This document shows positions 32,570 to 39,845 of a DNA stretch of 40,179 nt, piece after piece (position 1 is the first letter of the stretch; the number at the start of each line of letters is the position of its first letter). The stretch spans positions 1 through 40,179 of the forward strand of contig WLHA01000001.1 in the NCBI GenBank assembly GCA_009702955.1, read 5' to 3'. Origin of the DNA: Actinomycetota bacterium. Lineage in GTDB: Bacteria; Actinomycetota; Acidimicrobiia; IMCC26256. The notes below the pieces were generated by a model. The model was not told the DNA's origin. It saw only the letters and a list, made by a program, of their open reading frames with translations, and searched no databases. The translations under genes were made by a program, and so were the position numbers.

Positions 32570-32800
32570 ATGAAGGTGTGGATTGACCAAGACCTATGCA
32601 CCGGAGATGGCCTCTGCGAAGAGATTGCACCTGCAGTCTTTGCACTTCTTGACGATGGGCTGGCCTACGTCAAGGAGGGCGACAAGATTTTCAATGAGCC
32701 TGGAGGCGCCGAAGGGCTTGCCAACGTTCCAGATGCAATGCTTGAGGCGGTAATTGAGTCCGCTGACGAGTGCCCTGGTGAGTGCATCTTCATCGAGTAA
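32570..32800 (+). CDS. Small single-cluster ferredoxin
   Basis: A 76-residue ferredoxin starting MKVWIDQDLCTGDGLCEEIAP. Cysteines C10 and C16 (C-x5-C) and the closing CPGEC near residue 68 fit the one-cluster [3Fe-4S]/[4Fe-4S] ferredoxins that serve cytochromes P450 and other oxidoreductases in Actinobacteria. It is acidic, as electron-transfer partners of this type are. The frame stays open from 32525, but AAGGAG with a 5-base spacer fixes the ATG at 32570. No redox partner gene is adjacent. It is divergent from mpa and ends in a strong hairpin. Confidence 0.92.
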   Translation: MKVWIDQDLCTGDGLCEEIAPAVFALLDDGLAYVKEGDKIFNEPGGAEGLANVPDAMLEAVIESADECPGECIFIE

Positions 32801-32830
32801 ATCTCGAGTACGAGTTATTTAAACTCTCAG

Positions 32831-32861
32831 TTGGAGGGGGCCTTCTTGAGGCCCCCTCCAA
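32831..32861 (+). terminator. Strong hairpin terminator after the ferredoxin gene
   Basis: A perfect 13-bp, GC-rich stem (32831-32843 with 32849-32861) with a 5-base loop TCTTG, starting 31 bases after the ferredoxin stop. The bases that follow (CCATTTCTC) are pyrimidine-rich but not a true T-run, so termination may rely on the stem alone, as is common in Actinobacteria. Confidence 0.65.
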
Positions 32862-33263
32862 CCATTTCTCCAGCCATCTCTGGTATCTATTCGTTAATTT
32901 GGAAGCGTTTTAGCGCTGCATTAGACAGCACTACTGCCTGAAAGGCCTCAATCTCAGCCTGTAGATGTGGCTTGAACATCACCTGATGAGAATGCGCATA
33001 TTTCGGGGCTGGTAGCATGCGGAGGCCAGCAACCCACTTTTGCTGGCGTATCGGCTTAAATTTTTGTTCAGTTATTGGCTCTATCTATTTGGTTCTATCT
33101 ATTGGCGTACTGGAGGTGAGGCTCGTGAAATCTGGTGAACCCCCGAGTACCTATCCCCGTGCCTCCTCAAGTAGGCCCTCTCTTTAGAGGCGTCAAATTC
33201 AGGTGCGGTATCTAATCAGCCACCCGTAGCCGCCGATTCTGGCCGCCGAACTGGGAGCCCCGC
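32862..33263 (+). other. Long leader/intergenic region before the metal-sensor and transporter genes
   Basis: About 400 bases without a gene. It contains a perfect 8-bp hairpin (33025-33032 with 33040-33047), whose left arm can also pair with an earlier GCTGG at 33008-33012; a T-run at 33060-33065 follows; a 14-base tandem repeat lies at 33076-33103; and further nested short helices (33112-33116 with 33162-33166; 33122-33125 with 33144-33147; CCTCT/AGAGG near 33176-33190) precede the sensor gene. The layout suits a regulatory leader. No known riboswitch class was recognised. Confidence 0.4.
33076..33103. repeat. 14-base tandem repeat in the leader (one mismatch)
   Basis: TGGCTCTATCTATT at 33076-33089 is followed directly by TGGTTCTATCTATT at 33090-33103, and the first bases of a third unit follow. 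Spaced by 14 bases, it could hold tandem protein-binding sites. Confidence 0.8.
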
Positions 33264-34604
33264 ATGGCCCTACGCCCATCGTTTCGAGCTAATGGCGCTA
33301 TTAAGCGCCGTCAGGAACGAAGAACAAAACGCATTCTTGCTAACCGCACTGTCGCAGAGGCGCTTATCTCTGTCGCAGGTTTAGTTGGACGCGCCGTAAC
33401 GACCCTCGGAGATATTGAGGTTGGGCGCATCTCCGATGTCGTCGTTCGCTGGTCTGGAGAGGGATATCCGCCTGTTACAGGTTTGGTAGTACGAGTTGGG
33501 CGTAGGCGTGCATACGTCCCCATTGAGCAGGTGCAGTCAATATCACAGGATGGAGCGCGCCTTAAGTCGGCACGTTTAGATCTACGAGACTTCAACCGAC
33601 GCGACGATGAAGTATCACTCAGTTCGGATGTAGTCGATCACCAACTTGTGGATATAGATGGAGTGCGAGTTGTACGCGCATCAGACCTCTATTTGGCCTT
33701 GGTCGGCGAAGAGATAAGACTTGTTGGTGTGGACGTTGGATTCGCGACGCTCCTTCGGCGACTCGGCCCTGCCAATCGTCGAACCCGCCCCACCCCCGAT
33801 CGAGTAATTGACTGGGCTGCGGTACAGCCATTTGGTACGGGTGACGGCCCCATGCGCCTTGCCTCTCCCAACCAAGCGTTGAAGAGACTGCGCCCTGCGG
33901 AACTCGCAGACTTACTCGAGGAGCTCGGTCGTGACGAAAGGCAAGAGCTCCTACGAGCCCTCGATCCTGAGGCTGCTGCCGATGCTCTCGAGGAGATGGA
34001 GCCGGGCGAACTCCGCGAACTGCTGCGCGAGATGACACCGGAGGACGCTGCAGCGCTCTTGATTGAGATGGAGCCCGACGAGGCGGTCGATGCACTTCGC
34101 GAATTTGAGGATGAGGAAGTTGACGCACTAATCGCTGTAATGCCGCGAGCGAACGCAGCTCTACTTGCACAATTGCTCGGCTATGACGAAGAGTCTGCCG
34201 GTGGCGTAATGACTACCAACCTGATACTCGTGCGCCCAGATATGACCGTTGGAGAGGTCCGTCGCGTTCTTCGGTCTGAGGCGGAGCACCAGGCAGATGT
34301 CGATGCCGTGATCATCGTCGACGCAGATGGTCGCCTTATTCATGACATCGGATTGTTTGAACTTCTAGTCGCAGCGAAAGAGGACTCCGTTGGTTCGCTA
34401 GATGGAGGACCAGAACCGGTTACCGTCTCGCCTGAGACATCGGTGGCGCTCGTTGTAGAGCAGTTTATTGAGTCTCGAGGATCCTCCGTTGTTGTTGTCG
34501 ACGCCGAGAACCGTCCGATCGGACGAATCCTTGCAGACGATCTCGTCGATGCACTTGTACCCGAGCGAGGCAAACTGCGCTTTCCAAGGTTCTTGGTCGG
34601 CTGA
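33264..34604 (+). CDS. Soluble PRC-barrel / MgtE-N / CBS protein (divalent metal sensor type)
   Basis: A 446-residue cytoplasmic protein. Residues about 38-150 form a PRC-barrel-like domain (LVGRAVTTLGDIEVGRISDV, then VDIDGVRVVRASDLYL). Residues about 210-310 are a highly acidic MgtE intracellular N domain with superhelical repeats (LADLLEELGRDERQELLRAL, LEEMEPGELRELLREMTPED). Residues about 315-435 are a CBS pair (GGVMTTNLILVRPDMTVGEV, PETSVALVVEQFIESRGSS). In MgtE these two domains bind Mg2+ and gate the channel, but here no membrane part follows. GGGAG with a 6-base spacer fixes the ATG. Its stop overlaps the start of the NRAMP gene (TGATG), so it may be that transporter's regulator. Confidence 0.88.
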   Translation: MALRPSFRANGAIKRRQERRTKRILANRTVAEALISVAGLVGRAVTTLGDIEVGRISDVVVRWSGEGYPPVTGLVVRVGRRRAYVPIEQVQSISQDGARLKSARLDLRDFNRRDDEVSLSSDVVDHQLVDIDGVRVVRASDLYLALVGEEIRLVGVDVGFATLLRRLGPANRRTRPTPDRVIDWAAVQPFGTGDGPMRLASPNQALKRLRPAELADLLEELGRDERQELLRALDPEAAADALEEMEPGELRELLREMTPEDAAALLIEMEPDEAVDALREFEDEEVDALIAVMPRANAALLAQLLGYDEESAGGVMTTNLILVRPDMTVGEVRRVLRSEAEHQADVDAVIIVDADGRLIHDIGLFELLVAAKEDSVGSLDGGPEPVTVSPETSVALVVEQFIESRGSSVVVVDAENRPIGRILADDLVDALVPERGKLRFPRFLVG

Positions 34605-35872
34605 TGAAGAACGCAACCGCTAATAAGCCGCGACGTCTTGGCCGCTGGGGCCGCCCAGCCGCAATCTTTGCAATTCTTGGCCCTGGGCTCATTGCCGCCA
34701 ATGCTGGCAATGACTCGGGAGGAATCGCCACCTACTCGTCTGCTGGTGCGCAGTTTGCCTATAAGCCACTATTTCTGGCTGTAGTAATCACGCTAATGCT
34801 CATCGTTGTTCAAGAGATGGCCGCTCGTGTTGGCACCTTCGGAGGAGGTGGCATCATGGCTCTAGTTCGAGAGCAATTCAGTCTCCGCATTGGTGCATTC
34901 GCCGTTTTCTGTATCTTGGTCGCGAACCTCGGTCTCGTGGTCTCTGAGTTCGCAGGAATCGGCGCAGCTCTTGAACTGTTCGGTGTCAGCCGTTACATAT
35001 CAGTGCCGATATCAGCGCTTATCTTGATTGGTGTTGTTGTATTCGGTTCATATCGTTGGGCTGAGCGAATCTTCCTAACATTTGCGCTCGCATTCCTCGC
35101 ATATCCGTTCGCGATGATTCTCTCGCACCCGAATTGGAGTGAGGTTGTCTCAAATGCAGTCATTCCACATTTTGTTGGGAGCAAAGCTTTCTTACTAATG
35201 GCTATTGCACTAGTTGGTACAACAATCACGCCATATATGCAGCTCTATCAAGCAGCAGCTGTTGCGGATAGTGGCGCAGGTCCAGATGATTATCCTCGTG
35301 TACGCACCGATGCTGTGGGCGGGGCAATCATTGCTGGCCTCATCTTCATCTGTATTTTGATTGCGACCGCCGCCACTATCGGTGGAACCGGGCCGCTGAA
35401 TTCAGCGGCTCAAGCCGCAAAGGCTCTTGAGCCAGTTGCAGGGGCAGGGGCCGAGGTGCTGTTTGGTATCGGGCTCCTAGGTGCGTCGGCATTAGCAGCA
35501 GCCGTTGTTCCACTATCGACTGCATATGGACTCGCTGAAGCGGTAGGCGCCGAGCGCTCAGTCTCTAGGCGCTTCTCAGAGGCACCACTATTTCTTGGCC
35601 TATTTGCAGCGCAGGTAGTGATCGGCGCGATGGTCGCTCTGATCCCGGTGAACCTCTTTGCGCTGCTGATTGGAATGCAAATATTGAACGGATTAATTAC
35701 GCCGATCATTCTTGGTTTTCTCTACGTATTATCTAATCGTCGATCCGTTGTAGGCGACGCAATTAGTTCGCCGATGAATAAGGCGATCTCTCTGCTTTGT
35801 GTTGGGGTCGTCTCGACGCTTGCTGTAGTCGTAGTTGGTGTGACCGTAGGAGGATGGTTCGGGGTCGTATAG
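34604..35872 (+). CDS. Divergent NRAMP-family divalent metal transporter
   Basis: A 422-residue membrane protein with about eleven hydrophobic helices and the NRAMP opening LGPGLIAANAGNDSGGIATYS. Typical NRAMP proteins carry DPGN in helix 1 and MPH in helix 6, the residues that bind Mn2+ or Fe2+. Here helix 1 reads N33-A-G-N36-D and helix 6 reads T209-P-Y211, so the metal-binding Asp and the Met thioether are both replaced. This points to a different, harder ion, perhaps Mg2+ as in NRAMP-related Mg2+ transporters, which agrees with its coupling to an MgtE-type sensor. The start overlaps the upstream stop by one base. It is convergent with the MarP-like gene. The substrate is inferred. Confidence 0.88.
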   Translation: MKNATANKPRRLGRWGRPAAIFAILGPGLIAANAGNDSGGIATYSSAGAQFAYKPLFLAVVITLMLIVVQEMAARVGTFGGGGIMALVREQFSLRIGAFAVFCILVANLGLVVSEFAGIGAALELFGVSRYISVPISALILIGVVVFGSYRWAERIFLTFALAFLAYPFAMILSHPNWSEVVSNAVIPHFVGSKAFLLMAIALVGTTITPYMQLYQAAAVADSGAGPDDYPRVRTDAVGGAIIAGLIFICILIATAATIGGTGPLNSAAQAAKALEPVAGAGAEVLFGIGLLGASALAAAVVPLSTAYGLAEAVGAERSVSRRFSEAPLFLGLFAAQVVIGAMVALIPVNLFALLIGMQILNGLITPIILGFLYVLSNRRSVVGDAISSPMNKAISLLCVGVVSTLAVVVVGVTVGGWFGVV

Positions 35873-35881
35873 CGACCACCA

Positions 35882-37060
35882 CTAGTTCTTAAGGCATTTT
35901 CCAGTGCTTACGGTACCGGGACCGACCGTCTTAAGCACTTCACGAATTTCACTTGGGTCAAGTGCATAACTCGTATGTGGGAGTCGCGGATCAATAGCGA
36001 ATGACAACCCTACAAATTGACCCGATCGCGATACCACTGGTCCACCGGAATCTCCAGGTACGAGGTCGGCTGCCAGAATCAATACCTTCCTAGACCAGTT
36101 ACCTTTCCCGTATAGGTCAGCACCAGTTGCCTTAATCTGATCGACTATGCGACCACCCTCGACCCTAAGTTCACGCCCGCCTGGATACCCGAAAATGGCC
36201 ACCGTTGATTTTGTTATAGGTGTTGAGATGCTCAATGGCTTGATATTCAAACTCTTTATACGTAGCACTGCTATGTCGCGCCTAGGGTCAAACGCCACTA
36301 CCTCGGCCCTGCGCCGGAACTCCCCATTGCTAACAGAGGTTGTGCCGCTCTCCCCTGCAATTACGTGAGCATTTGTCACCACAAGATTCTTGGCGATCAC
36401 CACCCCCGTACCGTCTTGAATCAACGTGCATGCACGGCCCTCCACTCGCAACGTTGCTGCTGAGACATCGTCAACAATTGATTGACTTAGGCTTGGTGCC
36501 TTCGGCGGGTTGACGCTCTGCGCTGTGCCTTGCTCGGCATTTGGAGTTCCTAGCTCATTCTCCTTGGCTAAGCGGAAGGTCTCGGCGGCCTCAGAGATTG
36601 CGTGGGGAATGTGCGGTCCGTGCTGCTCGAGTGCTTTAAGAATCGCCGAGCCATTTGAGATTTCTACTGGCCAATAACGCGTGGCCGTTACAACCGGCGT
36701 TAAAGACCAGGTGATGAAAGCGATAGTTGCGACGCCCGCAAGAGCACCAAGAGTCCGGTCGAAAGGTATAAAACGTGTCCTAGCGGCATTATTTGAGCTT
36801 CGCAGCGCTCTAGTTAACGCGCTTAAGAGAAATGCGCCTAAGAAGGAACAGATGAAAACGGTTGCGAAGGGTGCAGCGAAGGCCGTGGTATCGCTGCCAT
36901 TTGCGAACCTATCTGCAACCGATGGCATCAGAGCAGTTGCTAATACCCCGCCGAGAAAAACTCCCAACCAAACTGCGAAGTGACGAAAGAACCCAAGTCG
37001 AGACCCAGCCATCGCAGCCAGTATGGCTGCGCAAATAAGCGCTAAGTCCAGTGCGTTCAC
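35882..37060 (-). CDS. MarP-like membrane serine protease (CvpA + trypsin domains)
   Basis: A 392-residue protein: a CvpA-type membrane domain with four helices (residues 5-120), a linker (130-200) and an extracytoplasmic chymotrypsin-fold protease. The triad is H232 in TNAHVIAG, D262 in RRDIAVLRI and S338 in VPGDSGGPVV. C211 and C389 sit at the two ends of the protease domain and should form the stabilising disulfide known from mycobacterial MarP (Rv3671c), which is needed for acid and oxidative stress resistance. It starts with GTG at 37060 inside the trmI stop (GTGA overlap), so the two are translationally coupled. Confidence 0.92.
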   Translation of the reverse strand: MNALDLALICAAILAAMAGSRLGFFRHFAVWLGVFLGGVLATALMPSVADRFANGSDTTAFAAPFATVFICSFLGAFLLSALTRALRSSNNAARTRFIPFDRTLGALAGVATIAFITWSLTPVVTATRYWPVEISNGSAILKALEQHGPHIPHAISEAAETFRLAKENELGTPNAEQGTAQSVNPPKAPSLSQSIVDDVSAATLRVEGRACTLIQDGTGVVIAKNLVVTNAHVIAGESGTTSVSNGEFRRRAEVVAFDPRRDIAVLRIKSLNIKPLSISTPITKSTVAIFGYPGGRELRVEGGRIVDQIKATGADLYGKGNWSRKVLILAADLVPGDSGGPVVSRSGQFVGLSFAIDPRLPHTSYALDPSEIREVLKTVGPGTVSTGKCLKN

Positions 37061-37839
37061 TCAATCGGCGCTAACAGGCGCGCATGTGTCAGAAATCCAG
37101 TGTGTGCAACCATCCGGTGGTCGGGTCGAATCGACTGCCCTTCAACATGCCACGTTCGGTGAAGAACCTCTAGGGACTCCAACATCCCAAAGGCAGAGTC
37201 TTCAAGCCGCTCTCTCAGCAGCCCTACTTGGCCGATAGTCGGTAGGTAGGAGAGCAATATTCCACCAGGGCTCAAGCACTGCTCGGCGTGCTCCACTACA
37301 CGCCAAGGCTCTGGAAGATCTAGAACAATCCGATCGATTCCTTCAGCCGGTATGCCTTCATAAATATCACGCACTTCGATCTCCAAAGGAATGTCCGTAC
37401 CGAGGAACCCCTCAACATTCTTTCGCGCTGTAGCGGCGAAGTCTTCTCGAATCTCGTAACCAAGCACGCTCCCGGACGCACCTACTGCGCGCAGGAGGGT
37501 CATTGTTAGCGCACCAGATCCGACACCCGACTCAAGGACACGCGCTCCTGGAAAGATATCCGCAAGCATGAGAATCGGCCCTAGATCCTTTGGATAAATG
37601 ACCTGAGCGCCACGTGGCATCTTCAAGATGTACTCAGAGAGAGTGGGCCTGAAAGCCGTCAGTTTGGAGCCGCGTGTGGTGCGCGCAACAGTGCCCTCAG
37701 GCTTCCCTATGAGCAGTGAGTGAGGGAGAACACCAGTATGAGTATGGAACTCTCCCTCAGCGCTCAAGGTGAGCATGTGCCGACGGCGCTTATTGTCCTC
37801 GAGGAGGATTGTGTCGCCAATAGCTAATGGTCGAGCCAT
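37057..37839 (-). CDS. trmI: tRNA (adenine-58-N1)-methyltransferase TrmI
   Basis: A 260-residue class I methyltransferase. The N-terminal beta domain (IGDTILLEDNKRRRHMLTLS) leads to the SAM-binding motif RVLESGVGSGALTMTLLRAVG, then GYEIREDFAATARKNVEGFL and the catalytic-side RIVLDLPEPWRVVEHAE. It makes m1A58 in the T-loop of tRNA as a tetramer. In mycobacteria the same gene (Rv2118c) also lies near the proteasome locus. GGAAGGA with a 6-base spacer fixes the ATG at 37839. It follows the TtuA-type gene after two bases, so both T-loop modification enzymes share one transcript. Confidence 0.95.
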   Translation of the reverse strand: MARPLAIGDTILLEDNKRRRHMLTLSAEGEFHTHTGVLPHSLLIGKPEGTVARTTRGSKLTAFRPTLSEYILKMPRGAQVIYPKDLGPILMLADIFPGARVLESGVGSGALTMTLLRAVGASGSVLGYEIREDFAATARKNVEGFLGTDIPLEIEVRDIYEGIPAEGIDRIVLDLPEPWRVVEHAEQCLSPGGILLSYLPTIGQVGLLRERLEDSAFGMLESLEVLHRTWHVEGQSIRPDHRMVAHTGFLTHARLLAPIE

Positions 37840-37841
37840 TA

Positions 37842-38774
37842 TTAGTCCTTCCGACCAATTGAGACTGGTGTCTCAGATATCACGCGATTGCGAAGTGCGC
37901 AGAATGCGCAGCGAGTACCAGTTGTTGGGGAGCCACATTCGTCGCATGAATTGAGCTCACCCTTCTCAACATGCGCAGCGTCCTTGAAATGATCGTGCCC
38001 ACGGGAGAAAAAGGAACTTAGAAAAGCTGCCTTCGCCCCTGGGGAGCGCTGCTCAAGACTATTTAGAACTTCTTTGTAGCCCAGATGCCGATTCCCTTCC
38101 GCCATTGGGCATTCCTCAACTTGGTAATCGATATCAAGAAGAACGCAGTATGCGGCCATCTCGCGTTCACCCATCTTTACTAAAGGCTTTACTTTTTTGG
38201 CGAAGCCGTCTGCTGCGGGGAGGACCGGATACTGACGCCCCAAGTAACCAGGCTCCCAGTGAAGAACATTCCCCAGCAAAACGGCAGCCTCGTCATCGAG
38301 GTTATGTCCGGTAGCGAGAACGTCATATCCTCCGTCAAGCGCAGCCTTGTTGAAAAGGTGGCGCTTAGATAGGCCACATGAGCTGCAAGGTGCTCGGTTT
38401 GTTCGGCTCGCCGCTGTTGGAATGTCATACCCATAGTCGCTAGGTAGAGAAACCTCGACGAGCGTGTATCCATGCGCCTGAGCAAAAGCTCGAGTCCTTA
38501 CTCCGGATTCATCTGAGTAATCCCCGATCCCTAGACCTATATAAAGCCCATCGGCTCTGTACCCAAGCTCAGAGAGGATGTGCCACAACGCCAGCGAATC
38601 CTTGCCGCCGGAGACCGCTACGAGAATATTGTCATCAGGCCCAAACATCTTGAACTCGTCGATAGCCTTCTTAACCTGCTCTTTGCAGTGGTGTAGAAAA
38701 CAATCTCGACAGAATGCTGCGTTATGGCGCCGAATATCAATTACTGCTGGCGCCTTACACCTACGACATTTCAC
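37842..38774 (-). CDS. ttuA: TtuA/Ncs6-type tRNA 2-thiolation enzyme
   Basis: A 310-residue PP-loop ATPase with the full TtuA layout: N-terminal zinc finger (C3, C6, C22, C25), PP-loop SGGKDS (55-60), three cysteines for the catalytic [4Fe-4S] cluster (C130, C133 and C222, the same numbers as in Thermus TtuA) and a C-terminal zinc finger (C277, C280, C289, C292). TtuA activates U54 in the T-loop of tRNA and adds sulfur supplied by the ubiquitin-like TtuB. TtcA (C32) and Ncs6 (U34) are relatives, but the double zinc fingers and neighbours favour TtuA. The start is GTG at 38774, overlapping the sulfur-carrier stop by 4 bases. Confidence 0.88.
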   Translation of the reverse strand: MKCRRCKAPAVIDIRRHNAAFCRDCFLHHCKEQVKKAIDEFKMFGPDDNILVAVSGGKDSLALWHILSELGYRADGLYIGLGIGDYSDESGVRTRAFAQAHGYTLVEVSLPSDYGYDIPTAASRTNRAPCSSCGLSKRHLFNKAALDGGYDVLATGHNLDDEAAVLLGNVLHWEPGYLGRQYPVLPAADGFAKKVKPLVKMGEREMAAYCVLLDIDYQVEECPMAEGNRHLGYKEVLNSLEQRSPGAKAAFLSSFFSRGHDHFKDAAHVEKGELNSCDECGSPTTGTRCAFCALRNRVISETPVSIGRKD

Positions 38775-38971
38775 AGTGCCCCACCAGAGATCACGGGGCG
38801 GAGTTCAATTTCGTCGTCGTCAGAGAAACGCGTATCGCGTGGTACGAGAGTGCCGTTGCAGATGATCAGGACAGTCTCAGGGTTGATCTCGAGACGGCGA
38901 AGCAGGGAGTCAGCGACCATAGGCCCTTGAATCTCAATCTCGCGACGCGGATTACGGAGAATCACCTTCAT
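38771..38971 (-). CDS. Ubiquitin-like sulfur carrier (TtuB/ThiS/MoaD fold) ending GG-Ala-Leu
   Basis: A 66-residue beta-grasp protein: MKVILRNPRREIEIQGPMVA, a helix (DSLLRRLEIN), VLIICNGTLVPRD and DDDEIELRPVISGGAL. The strand order and the conserved D-x-I-E-x-x-P-V-x-S-G-G ending are those of ThiS/TtuB sulfur carriers. These normally end exactly at Gly-Gly, which is adenylated and thiocarboxylated; here two more residues (A65, L66) follow. It overlaps the ttuA start (GTGA), so it is almost certainly TtuA's sulfur donor. I see no E1-like or protease gene nearby. No clear ribosome binding site precedes the ATG. Confidence 0.85.
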   Translation of the reverse strand: MKVILRNPRREIEIQGPMVADSLLRRLEINPETVLIICNGTLVPRDTRFSDDDEIELRPVISGGAL

Positions 38972-39073
38972 TTGCTGAGAGCGTTCGGAGAGATTTCTAG
39001 GGCATTGATCATGCGGGAAGAGTAACCGGATTTCCCTAGGTTTTCGGTGCTGGGACGGGCAGGCAACCCGGTC

Positions 39074-39274
39074 CTAATCTCCGCGCCGGATACCAACAAT
39101 TTCGTAACGTGCTCCGGGTTCAACCTTGAACTTCAAGACTGTTCTATTTCTAGTCTTTAGGCGTCGGGCTAGAAAACGAAGCACAACATAGGAGATACCT
39201 AAGGTACGTCTAGCTGTCTGGCGCCTCGCTGAATAGGAAATTAGCGATACGACCGCGCCTCGAACAGGCTTCAT
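39074..39274 (-). CDS. Small basic protein, function unknown
   Basis: A 66-residue, very basic protein (many Arg and Lys: YSARRQTARRTLGISYVVLR, ARRLKTRNRTVLKF) with one moderately hydrophobic stretch and a C-terminal EPGARYEIVGIRRGD. It overlaps the DUF3618-like gene by ATGA, which supports it being real. Similar small basic proteins follow DUF3618 and holin-like genes in other Actinobacteria. No function is known. It may associate with the membrane or with nucleic acid. Confidence 0.6.
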   Translation of the reverse strand: MKPVRGAVVSLISYSARRQTARRTLGISYVVLRFLARRLKTRNRTVLKFKVEPGARYEIVGIRRGD

Positions 39275-39483
39275 ACGCGTCGGATCTCGACAATCGTGGC
39301 GAGACGCTTTCCTCTGCGGCGACCAATTAGGAAGACAGCAACTACAAGCACGCCTAAGGCAATTGCTCCAACAGTGATAGCGGTGCCTTTGGTGGACTCA
39401 AGCTCGTCACCGACGCTCCCGGTGATCTCGTTGAGTTTATTGCGAATATCTTCTGGGGAGATTCGTTTGTCGTCGGTAGTCAT
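39271..39483 (-). CDS. DUF3618-like small membrane protein
   Basis: A 70-residue protein with an N-terminal amphipathic region (ISPEDIRNKLNEITGSVGDE), a membrane helix (AITVGAIALGVLVVAVFLI) and a basic stop-transfer tail (GRRRGKRLATIVEIRRV). This matches the DUF3618 layout. The ATG at 39483 overlaps the stop of the upstream holin-like gene by 4 bases and is preceded by GGAAGGAAG, so it is preferred to the longer frame reaching 39522. It is the middle gene of a three-gene coupled set. Role unknown; probably envelope-related. Confidence 0.75.
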   Translation of the reverse strand: MTTDDKRISPEDIRNKLNEITGSVGDELESTKGTAITVGAIALGVLVVAVFLIGRRRGKRLATIVEIRRV

Positions 39484-39839
39484 CGAGAGCTTCCTTCCCG
39501 GCGACGCGTAGTCGCCTTCCACGTGATGTAACCGCTAATCCCCAGGATCAACACAACGATCAGATACGGCGCCCAAGACCAAACTCCTTCAAACGCCGAC
39601 CCTGTTTCTTCTTGGAGAAGCCTGAGCAATCCAACCGCAGCGCAGACCACGCCGATGCCGATTAGTAGCCAAGCTGCCAATCCAAATGCGACGTAGCCAG
39701 CAAGCCCTTTGAGCTCATCGGTTGTCTCCTGCTTAAAGTATCCGACTACAAGCTCTTTTAACTCAAGACCTTGCTGCGGGAGAGGTTTGCTACGTGGGGC
39801 CACGGTGCGAGTCTGTCCTGTGGAGGGTGCTCTGAGCAA
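39480..39839 (-). CDS. Phage-holin-superfamily-III-like membrane protein
   Basis: A 119-residue protein with two membrane helices (about 47-70 and 86-108) after an amphipathic N-terminal segment (LELKELVVGYFKQETTDELK). This is the pattern of the actinobacterial putative holin superfamily III (PF07332) proteins, which are chromosomal and not prophage markers. The frame begins with TTG at 39839, six bases after the DacB stop; a GTG at codon 13 is an alternative start, since neither has a clear ribosome binding site. It is followed by DUF3618 with an ATGA overlap. Function unknown. Confidence 0.7.
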   Translation of the reverse strand: MLRAPSTGQTRTVAPRSKPLPQQGLELKELVVGYFKQETTDELKGLAGYVAFGLAAWLLIGIGVVCAAVGLLRLLQEETGSAFEGVWSWAPYLIVVLILGISGYITWKATTRRREGSSR

Positions 39840-39845
39840 ACGGGG

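Noticed and set aside
33619..34170. 183-codon open frame on the minus strand opposite the metal-sensor gene
   Set aside because: It is antisense to a gene with clear PRC/MgtE-N/CBS domains; the predicted protein is Arg/Pro/Gln-rich with no recognisable domain, as expected for a codon-bias shadow.
39480..39839. Holin-like gene as a sign of a prophage
   Set aside because: No other phage gene is nearby; this superfamily is a common chromosomal actinobacterial membrane protein, here coupled to DUF3618.
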